Shown piece after piece: positions 21,500-32,194 of a stretch of DNA of 37,872 nt. The stretch comes from Termitomyces sp. T153 (lineage: Eukaryota; Basidiomycota; Agaricomycetes; Agaricales; Lyophyllaceae). Where the stretch lies: the NCBI GenBank assembly GCA_018296165.2, contig JACKQL020000230.1, positions 1 through 37,872 of the forward strand, written 5' to 3'. The translations under genes and the position numbers were made by a program. The notes below the pieces were generated by a model. That model made no database searches, was not told the origin of the DNA, and saw only the letters and a list, made by a program, of their open reading frames with translations. Position 1 is the stretch's first letter; every line of letters starts with the position of its first letter.

Positions 21500-22960
21500 A
21501 TGCAGCACCTTGATGCACTGGGTAGAAGAAGTCACAAATTGCCTGGTCAGCTGATGAAATAGAGTAGATGCCTCAAATAGCTTTTGGGGCATTGAGATGC
21601 CTATGGTAGAAGTCCTGGACCAAGCCTGATGCATAAACATTAGCCTGTGATTTCCAAGAGATGTCCTCAATGCCATATCCCTTTCATTTCACCTTGAACT
21701 GCAACTTCCCTTGGAATACTCTGCTGTCCAAGATTTTCTCCACCTCATACTCTTCCTCATCATTGACCAGGACTAATGGTGGGGGTAGCTTAGGGTGATG
21801 GCCTGGGATTGGATCCTCTGGAGCTGGAAACAACTTGACCACATTGAAGACTGGATGCAGTTGGCACAGGCCTGCTGGGAGGTTAAGTTGGTATGCCAAA
21901 GGCACTACTTTCTTCTCTACTGTGAAGGAGCCAAGATGACAATGTGACAGGTTCTGGGATGGCCTTGTTGTCTTAATGTCCAAGCTATCCAAGTACACAT
22001 GGTCCCCTGGCTTGTAAACTGGAGCAGGTGTCCATCTGCAATCATAGTACTGTGCCATGTCTTCCTTAGCCTTCACTAATGCAGCTTTTGCCTCCTCCTG
22101 TGCCCTTCTCATCTGGTTCACAAACTTGTTGACAGGTTGACAGAGTCATTCTCTGAGGGGCATGCCCAAGGTTCAAATCCCATGTGAGGGTGCCTGCCAG
22201 TGTCCAGGAAGAATGGGGTCATCTGTGTGGAAGAGTGAATGTAGTTGTTGTATTGGAATTCTGCATCTAGCAGCAGCTCATCCCAGTCATTCTGCCTCTC
22301 ATTACAAAACAGGTAGAGATACTGTTCCAGTTCCTGGTTAACATGTTCTGTCTGTCCATTGGACTGAGGGTGATAGGCCAGGGTGGTATGGAGCTTTACA
22401 CCTAGCAGGCAATACAGTTCTTGAGTGAATTCTGCTACAAACTGGGGGCCCTGGTCTGAGACAATTCCATCTGATAGACCATGGAGTTTCCAGACATTCT
22501 TCTGGTACAGGCTAGCTGCTCCTAAGGCAGAGCATGTAGTGTGGGTAGGTATGAAGTGAGCCTGTTTGCTATAGAGGTCCACTACTACCATCACAGCATT
22601 GTCCCCATGAGCATCTGAGAGTTCCACAATGAAATCCACTGATGCAACACTCCAGCAAGCAGCTGGAATAGGAAGTGGGTGGAGCTGGCCCATGGGTGCT
22701 TGGTGGTGAGGCTTGGTGAGGAGACAGAGGTTGCAGGTGCTAGTGTAGGTGCCTACATATCAGGAGATCTATGGCCACCAATAGTTCCAGGATACCAGCT
22801 CCAACATTTTCTACCTTCCAGGATATCCAGTGACCCAAGAGTCATGATGTTGTTCTACAATGTGCTGGCAAAGTTCTGGAATGTTAGGCACATAAATGCA
22901 TCCTCTGAAGGTCAGCAGCCCATCCTGAAGACCCCACTCATCAGCATGCACTAACTTGAC
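21500..22960 (-). pseudogene. Element B integrase with GPY/F region and chromodomain
   Basis: The core at 22693-22118 has VDFIVELSDAHGDNAVMVVV, GIVSDQGPQFVAEF and HPQSNGQTEHVNQELEQYL, giving the D, D and E of the active site. An upstream Zn-binding HH..CC part can be read in pieces (about 22700-22960). A frame change at 22128-22143 is due to an 8-bp tandem duplication. The tail (22121-21684) has VYKPGDHVYLDS, HPVFNVVKLFPAPEDP and EYEVEKILDSRVFQGKLQFK, the start of a chromodomain that continues with KGYGIED after a stop. Confidence 0.85.
22128..22143. repeat. 8-bp tandem duplication breaking the integrase frame
   Basis: GTTGACAG occurs twice in a row. Removing the second copy in thought would keep the downstream integrase frame in register, so it is the likely cause of the frame change. 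Confidence 0.75.
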
Positions 22961-23038
22961 TCCACTTGCCCATTGAGCTTGTAGGGCCTGTGCAGCCTGG
23001 GCAACTGCATCCTTCTGTGCACCCTCCTGGTTCCCTTG

Positions 23039-24559
23039 TCAGATGTCCCTAAGGATGTTTGCCTCATCTCCTTGAGCCACAATCCCATCTAGCACATGGA
23101 TGGCAAAGAGCTCTGGCTTGAGGAGGACAATGTTGTTATTATCTCCTGCTCCTGTGCCATGGTCAGCCTGCCTGGACAGTCCATCTGGTTTGCCCATGCT
23201 CTGTCCTGGTTTGTGGTGCAATGAGAAGTCAAAGTTGGCCAGATACAGAGACCACCCAAGCTTGATGTCAAGTGAGTTTCTTAGCAGAATGGAAGTACTC
23301 CAGATTCTTGTGGTCTGTCCAGACTTTAAACTTATGCTGTGCACCCTCAAGGAAATGCTGCCATTCTTCAAAGGACCAAATAATTGCTAGCATCTCCTTG
23401 TCATAGATCTCATAGTTCCATTCCACTGCATTAAGGCTTTTGGAGTAGAAGGCTACTGGATGCCATTTGCCATCCTCCTTTGACTGCTGGAAGAGGACTG
23501 CCCCTATAGCAAAGTCTGAGCTATCTGCTGTAACTGTGAGGCTGAAGAGGGGATGTGCATGGTGGGAGAGATCCTGTATGAACCTCTGATAGAAATTGAC
23601 AAACCCAAGAAAGGCCTGAACTTCCTTCTTGTTCCTTGGCTCAGGCCACTCTGCTACACCTGCTACTTTAATGGGTTCCATCTAGGCCATTCCATGCAAA
23701 ATGATCAAACCCAGGTACTCCACCTTAGTCTGTTCAAATTTGCACCTCTCAGGCTTGAAATAGAACTTTGTTGGCAGAGGCATTCCCAGACAATGGGCAT
23801 GACCCAGCAATGCTCCTCCAGAGTTTTTGTGTAGATGAGGATATTGTCAAGATACACACAGACAACACCTCCTGCAATTAGATCATGGAAAATGTCATTC
23901 ATCATAGTCTGGAAGGTGGCTGGGCTATTGGTGAGACTAAAGAACATCACCAGAGGTTCAAAGAGTCCATGATTAGTTCAGCATGCTGCCTTCCACTCAT
24001 CTCCTTCTTTGATGCATATGTTGTTGTAGCCCCAACAGACATCCAACTTTGTGAAGTAGCATGCACTGCAAAGGTTATTGACAAGTTCTGAGATGAGTGG
24101 CAAAGGATAGCAGTTCTTCACTGTCATCACATTCAGGACACAATAATTCTGAACCAGACAAAGAGACCCATCCTTCTTCTTAATAAGGAGGACTGGGGAG
24201 GCCATTGGAGACTTAGAGGGTTGTATTTGTCCTGAGCTAAGATTCTCCTGCAGGAAAGCATCCAGTTCATCCTGTAAATGGGGCACAAGTGGATAGACCT
24301 TGCAACTGGAGGGCTCTGTATCTGGTATGAGCTCAATTGCATGATCCCACTGCTTGTGCTCTGGAAGTGAATCAAAGAAGGCCTTGGAGAATACATCCTC
24401 AAAGTCATGGAGGTAATTGAGAATAGTGCTATGGAAAGGCTTGGGCTGTGAGTTTGCCACAAATGCCTTAGCCAGATGCTGAGAAGTTGTCTGACTGGCA
24501 CAAATCTCTGCTACTGTAGGAGAGGGGCAGAGGAATGTAGCATAGATCCAATCACCCAC
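23039..24559 (-). pseudogene. Element B reverse transcriptase and RNase H
   Basis: RT: SKSPMASPVLLIKKKDGSL, YF.TKLDV.WGYNNI, TNSPATFQTMMNDIF and VYLDNILIYT (YLDN at the catalytic box). Where Arg is expected, Cys or His appears, as CpG loss would give. RNase [38 protein letters not shown] and [10 protein letters not shown]. Compared with element A, about 37 codons are missing without a frame change between HPLFSLT and the first RNase H strand (near 23540). The linker to integrase ends at about 23040. Confidence 0.85.
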
Positions 24560-24785
24560 CTCTATGGTCTCATCTGGGGACTCTGCATCTGGAGTACAGG
24601 TCCATTCTCCTCCACCTTCCTCTTCCTCTGGAGATTCACACCCAACACCCTGGACATCCTCATAGAGGGCCTCTCTACAAGGGAATGCCAGAGGGGGGGG
24701 GGGGACTCAGGAGGTTGAGATCAGCATAAGGGAGTTGCCCAGTGCAACAGGCATGCACAGCAGCATGCTCATGAACTTTGGCTCT

Positions 24786-25140
24786 CTACTCTTTATGGGC
24801 TTCTTTTGCACAGGTAATGCAGCAATGTGGGCAATGACTCATCTTCACCTCACCCTTAGTCCAGTCAATCTCTGGGTTGTATTCACATAGCCAGGTGAAC
24901 CCCAAGATCATGTCTTGCTTTCCCAAACTAGTGATGGCAAAAGTGGCTCGCTCTGAGTAGTCTTGGTAGTGGAGGACCAGGTCCACCACAGAACAAATAG
25001 AGCTAGCTTCATTGAGTGTGCCATCAACATTGTATACAGGGATAGGATGAGAAAGAGGGCAAGTAGTCAGGTGGTGTCATTGCATATAGTCAGTGTTAAG
25101 GAAGAGGCCTGTTGCACTACTGTCAAGGAGGGCAACCACA
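24786..25140 (-). pseudogene. Element B aspartic protease
   Basis: Contains ALLDSSATGLFLNTDYMQ followed by a TGA, then VVDLVLHYQDYSERATFAIT, and MILGFTWLCEYNPEIDWTKG. This is a retropepsin-like domain; the catalytic DSG is DSS here. It would cut the polyprotein. Confidence 0.75.
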
Positions 25141-25599
25141 CTTCAGATTTGCTGGGTGTCCATCATCTCAATTTCCACCTGTAGCTTCAGGGAGTTGGTA
25201 GAAGGAGTGGAAGCAACAACATAACAAGGGGGGAGGCAGCATTCCCATGCAGGGATCCAAAGACATGGGCTGGAGAGTGTGTTTTCAGCTGAGACTTTAG
25301 CTGGAGGGGGAGTTTGTACATCTGAGGAGGGGCTTATCATCTCAGGCATAGTATCAATAATGGCAACAGATATATTTGATTCTATGGACAGGGGGGCAAA
25401 ACAATTAGTATTGGGCAACAGGAGCATACTAGTCATCCATTGCCCTTTTAAAAATCCTCAGACTCTGTAGGAACCTCCTCCAATCTATTGGCCACTTCCT
25501 CAGAATAGACAGCTATAGGTGCATCTGCAGAGGGGGTTCCTGTGGCATCCTGGGCTGCAAGGAGTTGGATGAGCAGCTCTTCTTGCTCTGATGCTGACA

Positions 25600-26683
25600 A
25601 GTAGCAAACTTCTAGCCCTTGAGGACAGTAACAGGCAAAATGACCTGCCTTCCCATAGTGTCAACACAGCAGGAAGCATCAACATCCATTGGGACTCCTT
25701 GGAGTAGGGAGTGCAGTGGAACAACATGAGGCATGAAGGAAGGAGCTGCACCTGGTCATGAGAATGCTGATGCAGGTTGAGAGTTGTGTCCACCACAACT
25801 CACATTGCAGTTCCATAAGCTGCCACTGCTTGCATGCTACCTTGTACCAGGTATTGACATGCTCATCATCTGGGCACCCCTCTGCCATGCTATCTATGCA
25901 ATCTCTGAGAGAGGGGTGGAGTCTGCCATAGAAGGTTAGGCAGAGTTGTAGACTGTCCAGATATCCAGCCTGTTCTACTAAGGCCTGAAAGGAGTCAATG
26001 TACTCATCAAGTGACTGCTTTCCTTGACCATACTGAGTTTGGTCTCAAAGGGAAAGTGCTGCAGTTTTGGCAGGGTCAATGGGAAAGAACTCCACTTGGA
26101 ACTCCTTCTTAAACTCTATCCAGCTAGAGTAACTCTCCACTCCTCCTAGGCATCAAAAGATATGCAGTGCATAAGTTGAGGCTAGACCAGCCTTCATGTA
26201 GGAGAGAACCCAGGCAATTTTCAAGGCATCTGAAGTAAAGGCTTCACTACTCAGTTGGATATAGGTGATGCAGGACTGGAGGAAACATTCTCCAGCCTTA
26301 TGATCTCCATCATATACATCAGGGAGTGCAGGATGAGGGAGTTTGGAATGAGGAGCTGAAAGGCCTAAGCCAGATGCAGATGCAAACTGTTCTGCAGCAG
26401 CTGGAGCTAACAAGCCTGAGCTAGGTACTAACACAAACCATTCTGCATCTGCTGGAGGCATTAAAGGAGTGGTAGGAGCAAGGGGGAGACATTCCAGAAG
26501 GGCTTGTAGAGAAAGGGACACTGCTTCAGTAGTTTGATGGAGTCCAGTGAGTTCAGCCATATGGGAAGTAAGGGAGGCTTGAGTAAGTTGAACCTGTGTC
26601 TTCAGGGACAGCAAATGATTCCAGGCATTGTCCTGGGGGCTTGAAGTGTCAGGGGGAGGTGCTGGAGGGGTTGGCTGGGTCAT
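25600..26683 (-). pseudogene. Element B gag with degenerate zinc knuckle
   Basis: From ATG 26683 the frame reads MTQPTPPAPPPDTSSPQDNA through PALPDVYDGDHKAGECFLQS and SDALKIAWVLSYMK to a stop at 26153. Further capsid pieces follow in other frames. The knuckle at about 25610-25660 reads C-x2-Y-x4-H-x4-C, with a stop inside the spacer and Tyr in place of the second Cys. Role in the family: particle formation and RNA binding. Confidence 0.8.
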
Positions 26684-26799
26684 AGGAAGGGCATAGGAGC
26701 ACTAAGGCACTGGTGAGGGAGAGACCTTTTGAGGAACCAAGTAGAAGCTCAAGTAATCAAAAAGGGGGCTCCCAGACCAAATCTCAAGACTTGTTCTGC

Positions 26800-27248
26800 T
26801 ATAAGGTGACCTCTGGAGGCTGTGGCTCAATCACACAGCTGGCAGAGGGAAATCCAAAGTCAATTCAGTACTGTACAGTGTCTACTGAGATAATTACTCA
26901 CCTGGCAAAGGGAAATCCAAAGAGAACAAGTCTGGGAATTTCCTAGGCCAGGTGTGATGCTTCAGAGGCTTCAGAGGCTTTAGAAGCATGAGAAACAACT
27001 GTACAGTATGACAGAGAAAAAAGACACAAGTGATGTGTCAGCAATTGGTCAGCAGTTATATAAGCTGGTGGCAGTGTCAAAGGGGCCACACTTGTCTGAA
27101 TTATTGACAGAGAACTGGTGCAGCCTGAGGGCTGAAACTAGGACCAATAGATAGGGAAAAGGAAGGAGAATGAAGGAAAACCATAATGGAGTAAATCTGA
27201 CAAGTACTGGAGAAGGAGAAGGGGAAATAAGTTAGATGTCCCCTGACA
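26800..27248 (-). repeat. 5' LTR of element B (449 bp)
   Basis: Partner of 21043-21483. It has a short extra repeat of cagaggctt near 26965-26985 compared with the other copy. The leader with GCAGAACAAGTCT and TTTGGTCTGGGAGCC follows on the minus strand (26799-26770). Confidence 0.9.
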
Positions 27249-27253
27249 CACTT
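27249..27253. repeat. Target-site duplication of element B, right
   Basis: CACTT, paired with CACTC at 21038-21042. Confidence 0.65.
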
Positions 27254-28225
27254 CAGGATTGGCATGGAGTGGAGGGACTTGCAAGGAGAAGCCAATGGGA
27301 GCAGTCTGAGCAAGTCCAGAGTGGTCCAGGGAAGTCTAAGACCAAGTATATTAGGTGTTGGGCTTGGGCAGGCATCAGGAACAAGTTTGTAGGTGTGCAA
27401 ATGGATTGCAGGGCAAACAGAGGCTTTGCAAGTAATGGAGGCAGAGCCAGAGTTTGACAGGGGATCAATTAAGACTTGATGGGTTCTGAGGCCAAGCAAG
27501 GAGTGAGGTCCAGAGTTGTCGTAAGAATGTTCAGGGGTCATAGCATGTGTGTGGAGTTTGTACTGACATCAGAGTTGAAAAGAACTTAGAGAAACAATGG
27601 AAATAGAGACAATGGAGACAAGACCAAGGCAAGACAAGATGAAACTAAGAAAAGAGATAGATTTGAGACTAAAATTGGAAACAGAGACAGAAAGAAACAC
27701 AAGACACAAGTAACCAGTTAATGCAATATCAAGACTAGAGTATGAGGTACTACTCTACAGATTATATACTGACTACTGGAGAGCTCCAGGGGGCAGAAGG
27801 TGTGGTGGCAGGGCTCAACAGAGCTGTGCAGAGTCAATGAGTGTCAGTTACAATCAAGGGGTGGGCCATGGCAACATTCTGATGAAATCAGCTGGGGACA
27901 CAGGCCACTCCAGTGTTGTCATGACACTCTGGAGCAGATCAGGTGAGCCAGGGTGGTGAGCCAGAGACACATGACAGGGTCAGGAATGGTGGAGGAGGGT
28001 TCCAGGGGCTCAGGAGAGTCAAGGGAAGCATTGATGGCTGCAGAGAAGGTTGTTGGAATTAACTAGGAGACTATTGGGGTTTGCTAGAGAAGCATCAGAG
28101 TTGCCTAGTATAGCCATGGAGGGTGTTCAATGGTTGGGGTTTTTGATGAGGCATTGGAGGAGGGACTCTGGAGAAGCAAGCAGGCTGAAAACAATGTTGG
28201 GGGTCTGGGGAGTAAGTCATAACAT
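27254..28225 (-). mobile_element. Probable LTR of gypsy-like element C
   Basis: At 28226-28240 there is a polypurine tract on the minus strand (GAAGGGGGGTAA) followed by TGTTATGACT, the arrangement of a 3' LTR start, as in element B. The stretch to 27254 lacks coding motifs. The LTR would continue left of the B insertion (20950-21042) because B duplicates its target there. The second LTR is not seen, so the call rests on the junction only. Confidence 0.45.
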
Positions 28226-28438
28226 TACCCCCCCTTCAGCATTGAGACCCTCAAGACATGGGGCCCAGTTTGGGGATTGGCAGAGCATGGGAACCAAAGT
28301 TGAGTAATATTGATCAAACTGCAGTGAGCAGTGGTGGCATGGGGAATGAAGTCGAAGTATGGCCACCATTTGTCAGGGGGTTCTTTCCAAGTCATTAAAA
28401 AGGGTCAGACATACCCCAGGATTCCCTAACTTTCTACA
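28226..28438 (-). other. Polypurine tract and last piece of element C
   Basis: Polypurine tract next to the LTR start, with about 200 bp of CpG-poor sequence upstream of it. No clear integrase motif. Confidence 0.35.
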
Positions 28439-30107
28439 ATGTCATCCTCTGCTTATTCTCCTGTGCCATCAGCATCATCCTCAGCCTCCTCCAACTCTTC
28501 ATCCTCAGGGGAGTCTGAGTCCCCCCATGGTCATGGGCAGGTCAAAGCAATGTACCAAAGTTGTGAGTGCAGTCCTGCCTATTCTGTGCTCTGGAGCTCC
28601 TGACACATTGCTAGAATTGTCTGCAGTAGTGGCTGGCCCATTGGGGTTTTTGTCTTGTAGCAGAGCCCTAGTGGGGTCAGTTTTGGTGTTGGTGGGGCAA
28701 TCTTTGCAGCCTAACTTTGGGCCAGGGGAGGTCCAGGCTGCGCTGGAGGCATTGTGGGTTCCCCAGGCAGAGGTAACCCCAGAAAAGTTTGCAGAGGCAG
28801 TGGAACAAGCATAGAGTCCCCCAACCTTGGAGTGGTGTCAGGCAGAGGCCCTGGTGAGTATTCCATGCCATTGCAACAAGTTTGAGCTGATTTGACTTCA
28901 TAGTGTGCCCTTTGTGCTTGTCGTGGTGACCACTGTAACTTCAAGGAGCCAGTGCTGGGGTCCCAGCAGGACATGTCAGTGTGTATCCCCTGTTGGTCAA
29001 GGCATGAGAAGTGCCCCATCTCATTGAGTTGGCAGGCAGCCTGCATATCAGAGGAGCAGGGATGGGACATGGAGTGGGTGGCTGTGCAGTTACTCAAGGG
29101 GCACAAGGGGAAGGTGTTGGGTCAGGGGTCCAGGGTGGAGTGTGGAGGCAGCATGGGGCAGTTGATGAAGGTGGGACCCCTGCAGGGCAGGCAGAGGGAA
29201 GGGGCCCCCATGACTCATGACAAGGAGAAGCAGAGGGCATCCCCCTCTCTGGAGGCAGGGCCCAGCAAGTGGCTGCAAGAGGAGCAGAATTAATAGCAGG
29301 CCCTCCTGGGCCACACATATACTCCCCCAGGTCTGGGGCCCTGGTAGGGGGGTCTGGCAGGGATCCCAGTCCTTCCTCCACCATCCCTAAGATGTTTTGG
29401 CAGCAGTGGGCAGAGGTGTTATCCTGGCTGTTGGCATTGTGCAAGAAGGAGATTTAGAGGGTTGAAGAGGATTGTGATGGGGTTTAGCAGGAGCATGACA
29501 AGGCATGGAGGGATCAGGACTTGGCATAGCAGGAGTTAGAGGGGGCTGTGCAGATAATTGCAGAGAGGTCACTGGAGGTGCAGGGGTTGCAAGAATGGCT
29601 GGTGTAGTTAGAGGCATGGGTGGGGCAGAGGGCAGAAGTGCAGCAAGGGGCTGTGGAGGCAGAGGGAGCCAAGGTGGATGCAAGGAGGTAGTGCAAGGAG
29701 TGGTTGGTCAATGAGGCAGCCTCGGAGCAGAGGGGGGTAATGTGTGAGTTCTCTCACTTCTCTTCTCTTTCATTATACTAACACTGAGCTCTGTAGACTG
29801 GGTCCAATAGCACTGTGTCCTTCTTGACAGGGCATTGGCTGCCTATGCCTTAGTGCAAGACAGGTTGGTGCAAATGCCTGGGAAGCTCCTATCAGAGTTG
29901 GAGCAGGGGTTCAGGCACGTGGGGCAGCTGTTGGTGGGGCACCAGCAGAGGAGTGCAGCAGACTCTGGAGCATGGTGGGAGATAGCAACTGATGTAGGGG
30001 AGCCATTGCTGGGGCAGCCAGAGGTTCTTGCCATTATAGTCATGCAGATGGAGGTGGATCTGGTCAGGGGTAGGGTGCAGAGGATCCCAGAGGAGGAGAT
30101 GGAGTGA
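28439..30107 (+). pseudogene. Decayed gene: Ser-rich N-terminus, Zn2Cys6-like cluster, coiled-coil tail
   Basis: ATG 28439 opens a Ser-rich start (MSSSAYSPVPSASSSASSNS). At 28904-29020 the frame shows C-x2-C-x6-C-x15-C-x2-C-x6-C (CALCACRGDHC ... CIPCWSRHEKC), the spacing of fungal binuclear zinc clusters, then WQAACISEEQGWDMEWVAVQ. From 29269 a frame rich in Glu/Ala/Arg and Gln suggests a coiled coil (RVEEDCDGV, ELEGAVQIIAERSLEVQGLQ). An intron with donor gtaatg, branch tactaac and acceptor ctctgtag lies about 29741-29800. The last exon has LLSELEQGFRHVGQLLVGHQ and VRGRVQRIPEEEME. Similar Cys-cluster/coiled-coil proteins recur in agaricomycete genomes near retroelements (recalled, not checked). 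Stops and CpG loss indicate a dead copy. Confidence 0.55.
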
Positions 30108-30323
30108 AGGGGGTTTTTGGACTTTGATTTCTTGCTACCCCACCCTTTTTCCAACCTTATTTATATAATTTTGTATCCTGTAGCCTGTTTATATTAAGTT
30201 TCTTGCAGTCTTGCTAAGCATGAAAGCTTCAGATTGTGTGAGGAGGAGGAGTAAGTGAAAACATGTAGGAGTTACTTGCAGGAGTTGAATCCCTGATGAA
30301 CCCAGAGGCAGGAGTTACACCCA

Positions 30324-31600
30324 CTAGTGCCATCTGTTTTTACTAGTCCTGGGGGTCCTAGAGCTTGGTGAGGTGCTGTTAATGGAAGTCCCAGAGTTTG
30401 TTAGAGGCTCTGTCAAGATTTTTTTGGAGTTTCCAAGTGTTGTCCTCAGGTTTGTAGCCCTTCCAGCAGACCAAGTACTGGGGTCAGCTACAGACCATGT
30501 GGGAGTTGAGGATTTGGTTGACTTCATAGTGATATTTCTCCTTGACTTTGACAGGGGGCAGTTAATTGGGGCATTGCCCAGAGAAGGAGTCTGGAGTGTG
30601 TTTTTCAAGGAGTCATATGTGGAACATGAGGTGGAGGCCCTTCAGGCCCAAGGGTAGGTTGAGCTTGTAGGCATACATGGAGACCTTCTAGAGGACTTTG
30701 AAGGGGCCAAGACATTTGTGATCAAGCTTGATGGAGGGCCTCTGGGTCTTGAGATTTTGTCCATCAAGCCAGACCAAGATGCTGGGGGGCCAGTTGGGGG
30801 TTGGTTTGCATTGGGTGTTGGCATACCTGGAGTAGGCTAGATTGGTGGTGTTGATCTTGTCCTGGAGGAGCTGGTGAAGGGACTAGATTGCATTGGGTGT
30901 TGGCATACCTGGAGTAGGCTAGATTGGTGGTGTTGATCTTGTCCCAGAGGAGCTGGTGAAGGGACTAGAGGTCTTCAGCAACTTTGTGGGCAATGTGGGA
31001 GGGAATATCTTTGAGAAATAGCATAAGTTAAGAGTTGTAGCCCTTGTTAGTATAGAAGGAGGAAACTCCAGTGGTGGAATGGGGCATGTTGTTGTATGTA
31101 AACTTGGCAAGGGAGAGTTCTGCACACCAGTCATTCTGTAAATAGTTAATGTAGAGGTGGAGATACTGTTCCAATGGCTGGTTCACTTGTTCTGTCTGTC
31201 CATTAGTCTCCAGGTGATAAGTGGTGGAGAGATTGGTTTTTATTTTGAGCACCTTGCATGGCAATTGCTAAAAATGGAATACAAATAGTGTTCTGCAGTC
31301 AGAGATGATGTCATCTGGGAGTCCATGCTTGGAGAATACTTGTTCAAGGAATAATTTGGCAAATTCTGGAGTGTTGTCAGTGGTGTGGCAGGGGATGAAA
31401 AGAGCTTGTTTGGTGAAGTGGCAGATAATGATGAGGATTGCATTGAAACCTTCTGAGTCAGGGAGTTCAATGATGTGGTCCATCCAGATCAAGGACCAGG
31501 GGTGCCAACCAATGGGGAGGGGCTTTAGTAGTCCATGAGGGCAGTGGCAGGGTACCTTGGCTTGGAGACAAGGCTTGCAGCCCCTGACATTGATGTGCTC
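30324..31600 (-). pseudogene. Element D integrase (from the CC half of the Zn motif) and chromodomain
   Basis: Minus-strand reading starts at 31600 with HINVRGCKPCLQAK, the C-x2-C half of the HHCC motif. The core follows: WMDHIIELPDSEGFNAILII, GLPDDIISDC, and TYHLETNGQTEQVNQPLEQY with D, D and E. Then come NDW, the GPF-like LGPFKVLYKVSMYAYKLNLP, and a chromodomain with [34 protein letters not shown] tandem duplication at 30808-30971 disrupts the region before GPF. The matching HH half is on the opposite strand at 33010-33080. Confidence 0.8.
30808..30971. repeat. 82-bp tandem duplication in element D integrase
   Basis: The block starting gcattgggtgttggcatacc occurs at 30808 and again at 30890, with only a few changes (ctggagg versus cagagg). 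82 is not a multiple of three, so it shifts the frame. Confidence 0.85.
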
Positions 31601-32194
31601 CTATGCTGCCTAGTGCCGTGCAGGAAATATAAAAAGAAGACCTAACACTAGTCACTAGATAGGATAGCTGGCAGTAGGAAGTTAATAGTTGAGGGCGAGT
31701 CAGTAACTGTCCCAGAGAACTAGAGCAAAAGTTGTGTTGTGGAGTGAAGTCGAAAGAAGTCACTATTGCTAGCTGAAGTTGCTAGTGACAATAAGAAAAG
31801 AAAATGGGTAAAGACAAATAATGTCACTAAGACAATGCATACCCCTAATGGAGGTAGGAAGAGTGAGGGGATAGAGTAGGAAAAAGGGGGGAAGGTGGTA
31901 ATAAGAAGACTAAAATCAGAGAACAAATGTGAACTAGTTGCTAGCTATAGTCGCTAATGTTGCTAAGTCAAAATAACATGAATAGGCACCTGCAGTTGGC
32001 ACCACACTAGGTTGAGGTCAAAGTTGAGAAGGCTTGTCACTAAGCCAAAGTCAAAAGCAATAGAGGAACAAAAGAAGCAAAGTGAAATCTCAAGCTGGTA
32101 AGCTTAGAGAGAGCAACTAGTCAATGCTGATGGGGGTTCTCTGTTCTATTTTGCTATTATGGGGTAGTGTCTATATACAGGCAGTATTTATACA
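31601..32194. other. Unidentified spacer 1 between element D pieces
   Basis: About 594 bp, A+G-rich, with recurring gctagtgac/tcactag-like words and a few CpG. No reading frame with motifs. It sits exactly where the element D integrase breaks and may be an LTR or a non-autonomous element. Confidence 0.35.

Larger units (their letters stand above)
21043..27248 (-). mobile_element. Ty3/gypsy element B, both LTRs and target duplication
   Basis: Two direct LTRs (21043-21483 and 26800-27248) begin TGTCAGGGGA and end ACA/ATA on the minus strand. The flanks CACTC (21038-21042) and CACTT (27249-27253) form a 5-bp target duplication differing by one C/T. The order on the minus strand is LTR, leader, gag, protease, RT, RNase H, integrase, chromodomain, polypurine tract, LTR, the standard chromovirus order. 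All genes contain stops. It lies between A on the left and C on the right and so is the later insertion. Confidence 0.9.

Noticed and set aside
27236..27541. Open stretches on both strands right of element B as continuation of element A integrase
   Set aside because: No D, D, E or HHCC motif is present; homology of A to B ends near 20947 before the B insertion.
29729..29831. Polypurine tract plus LTR start (agaggggggtaatgtgtgag)
   Set aside because: The following tactaac and ctctgtag fit an intron within the coiled-coil gene, and the would-be LTR would be under 90 bp.
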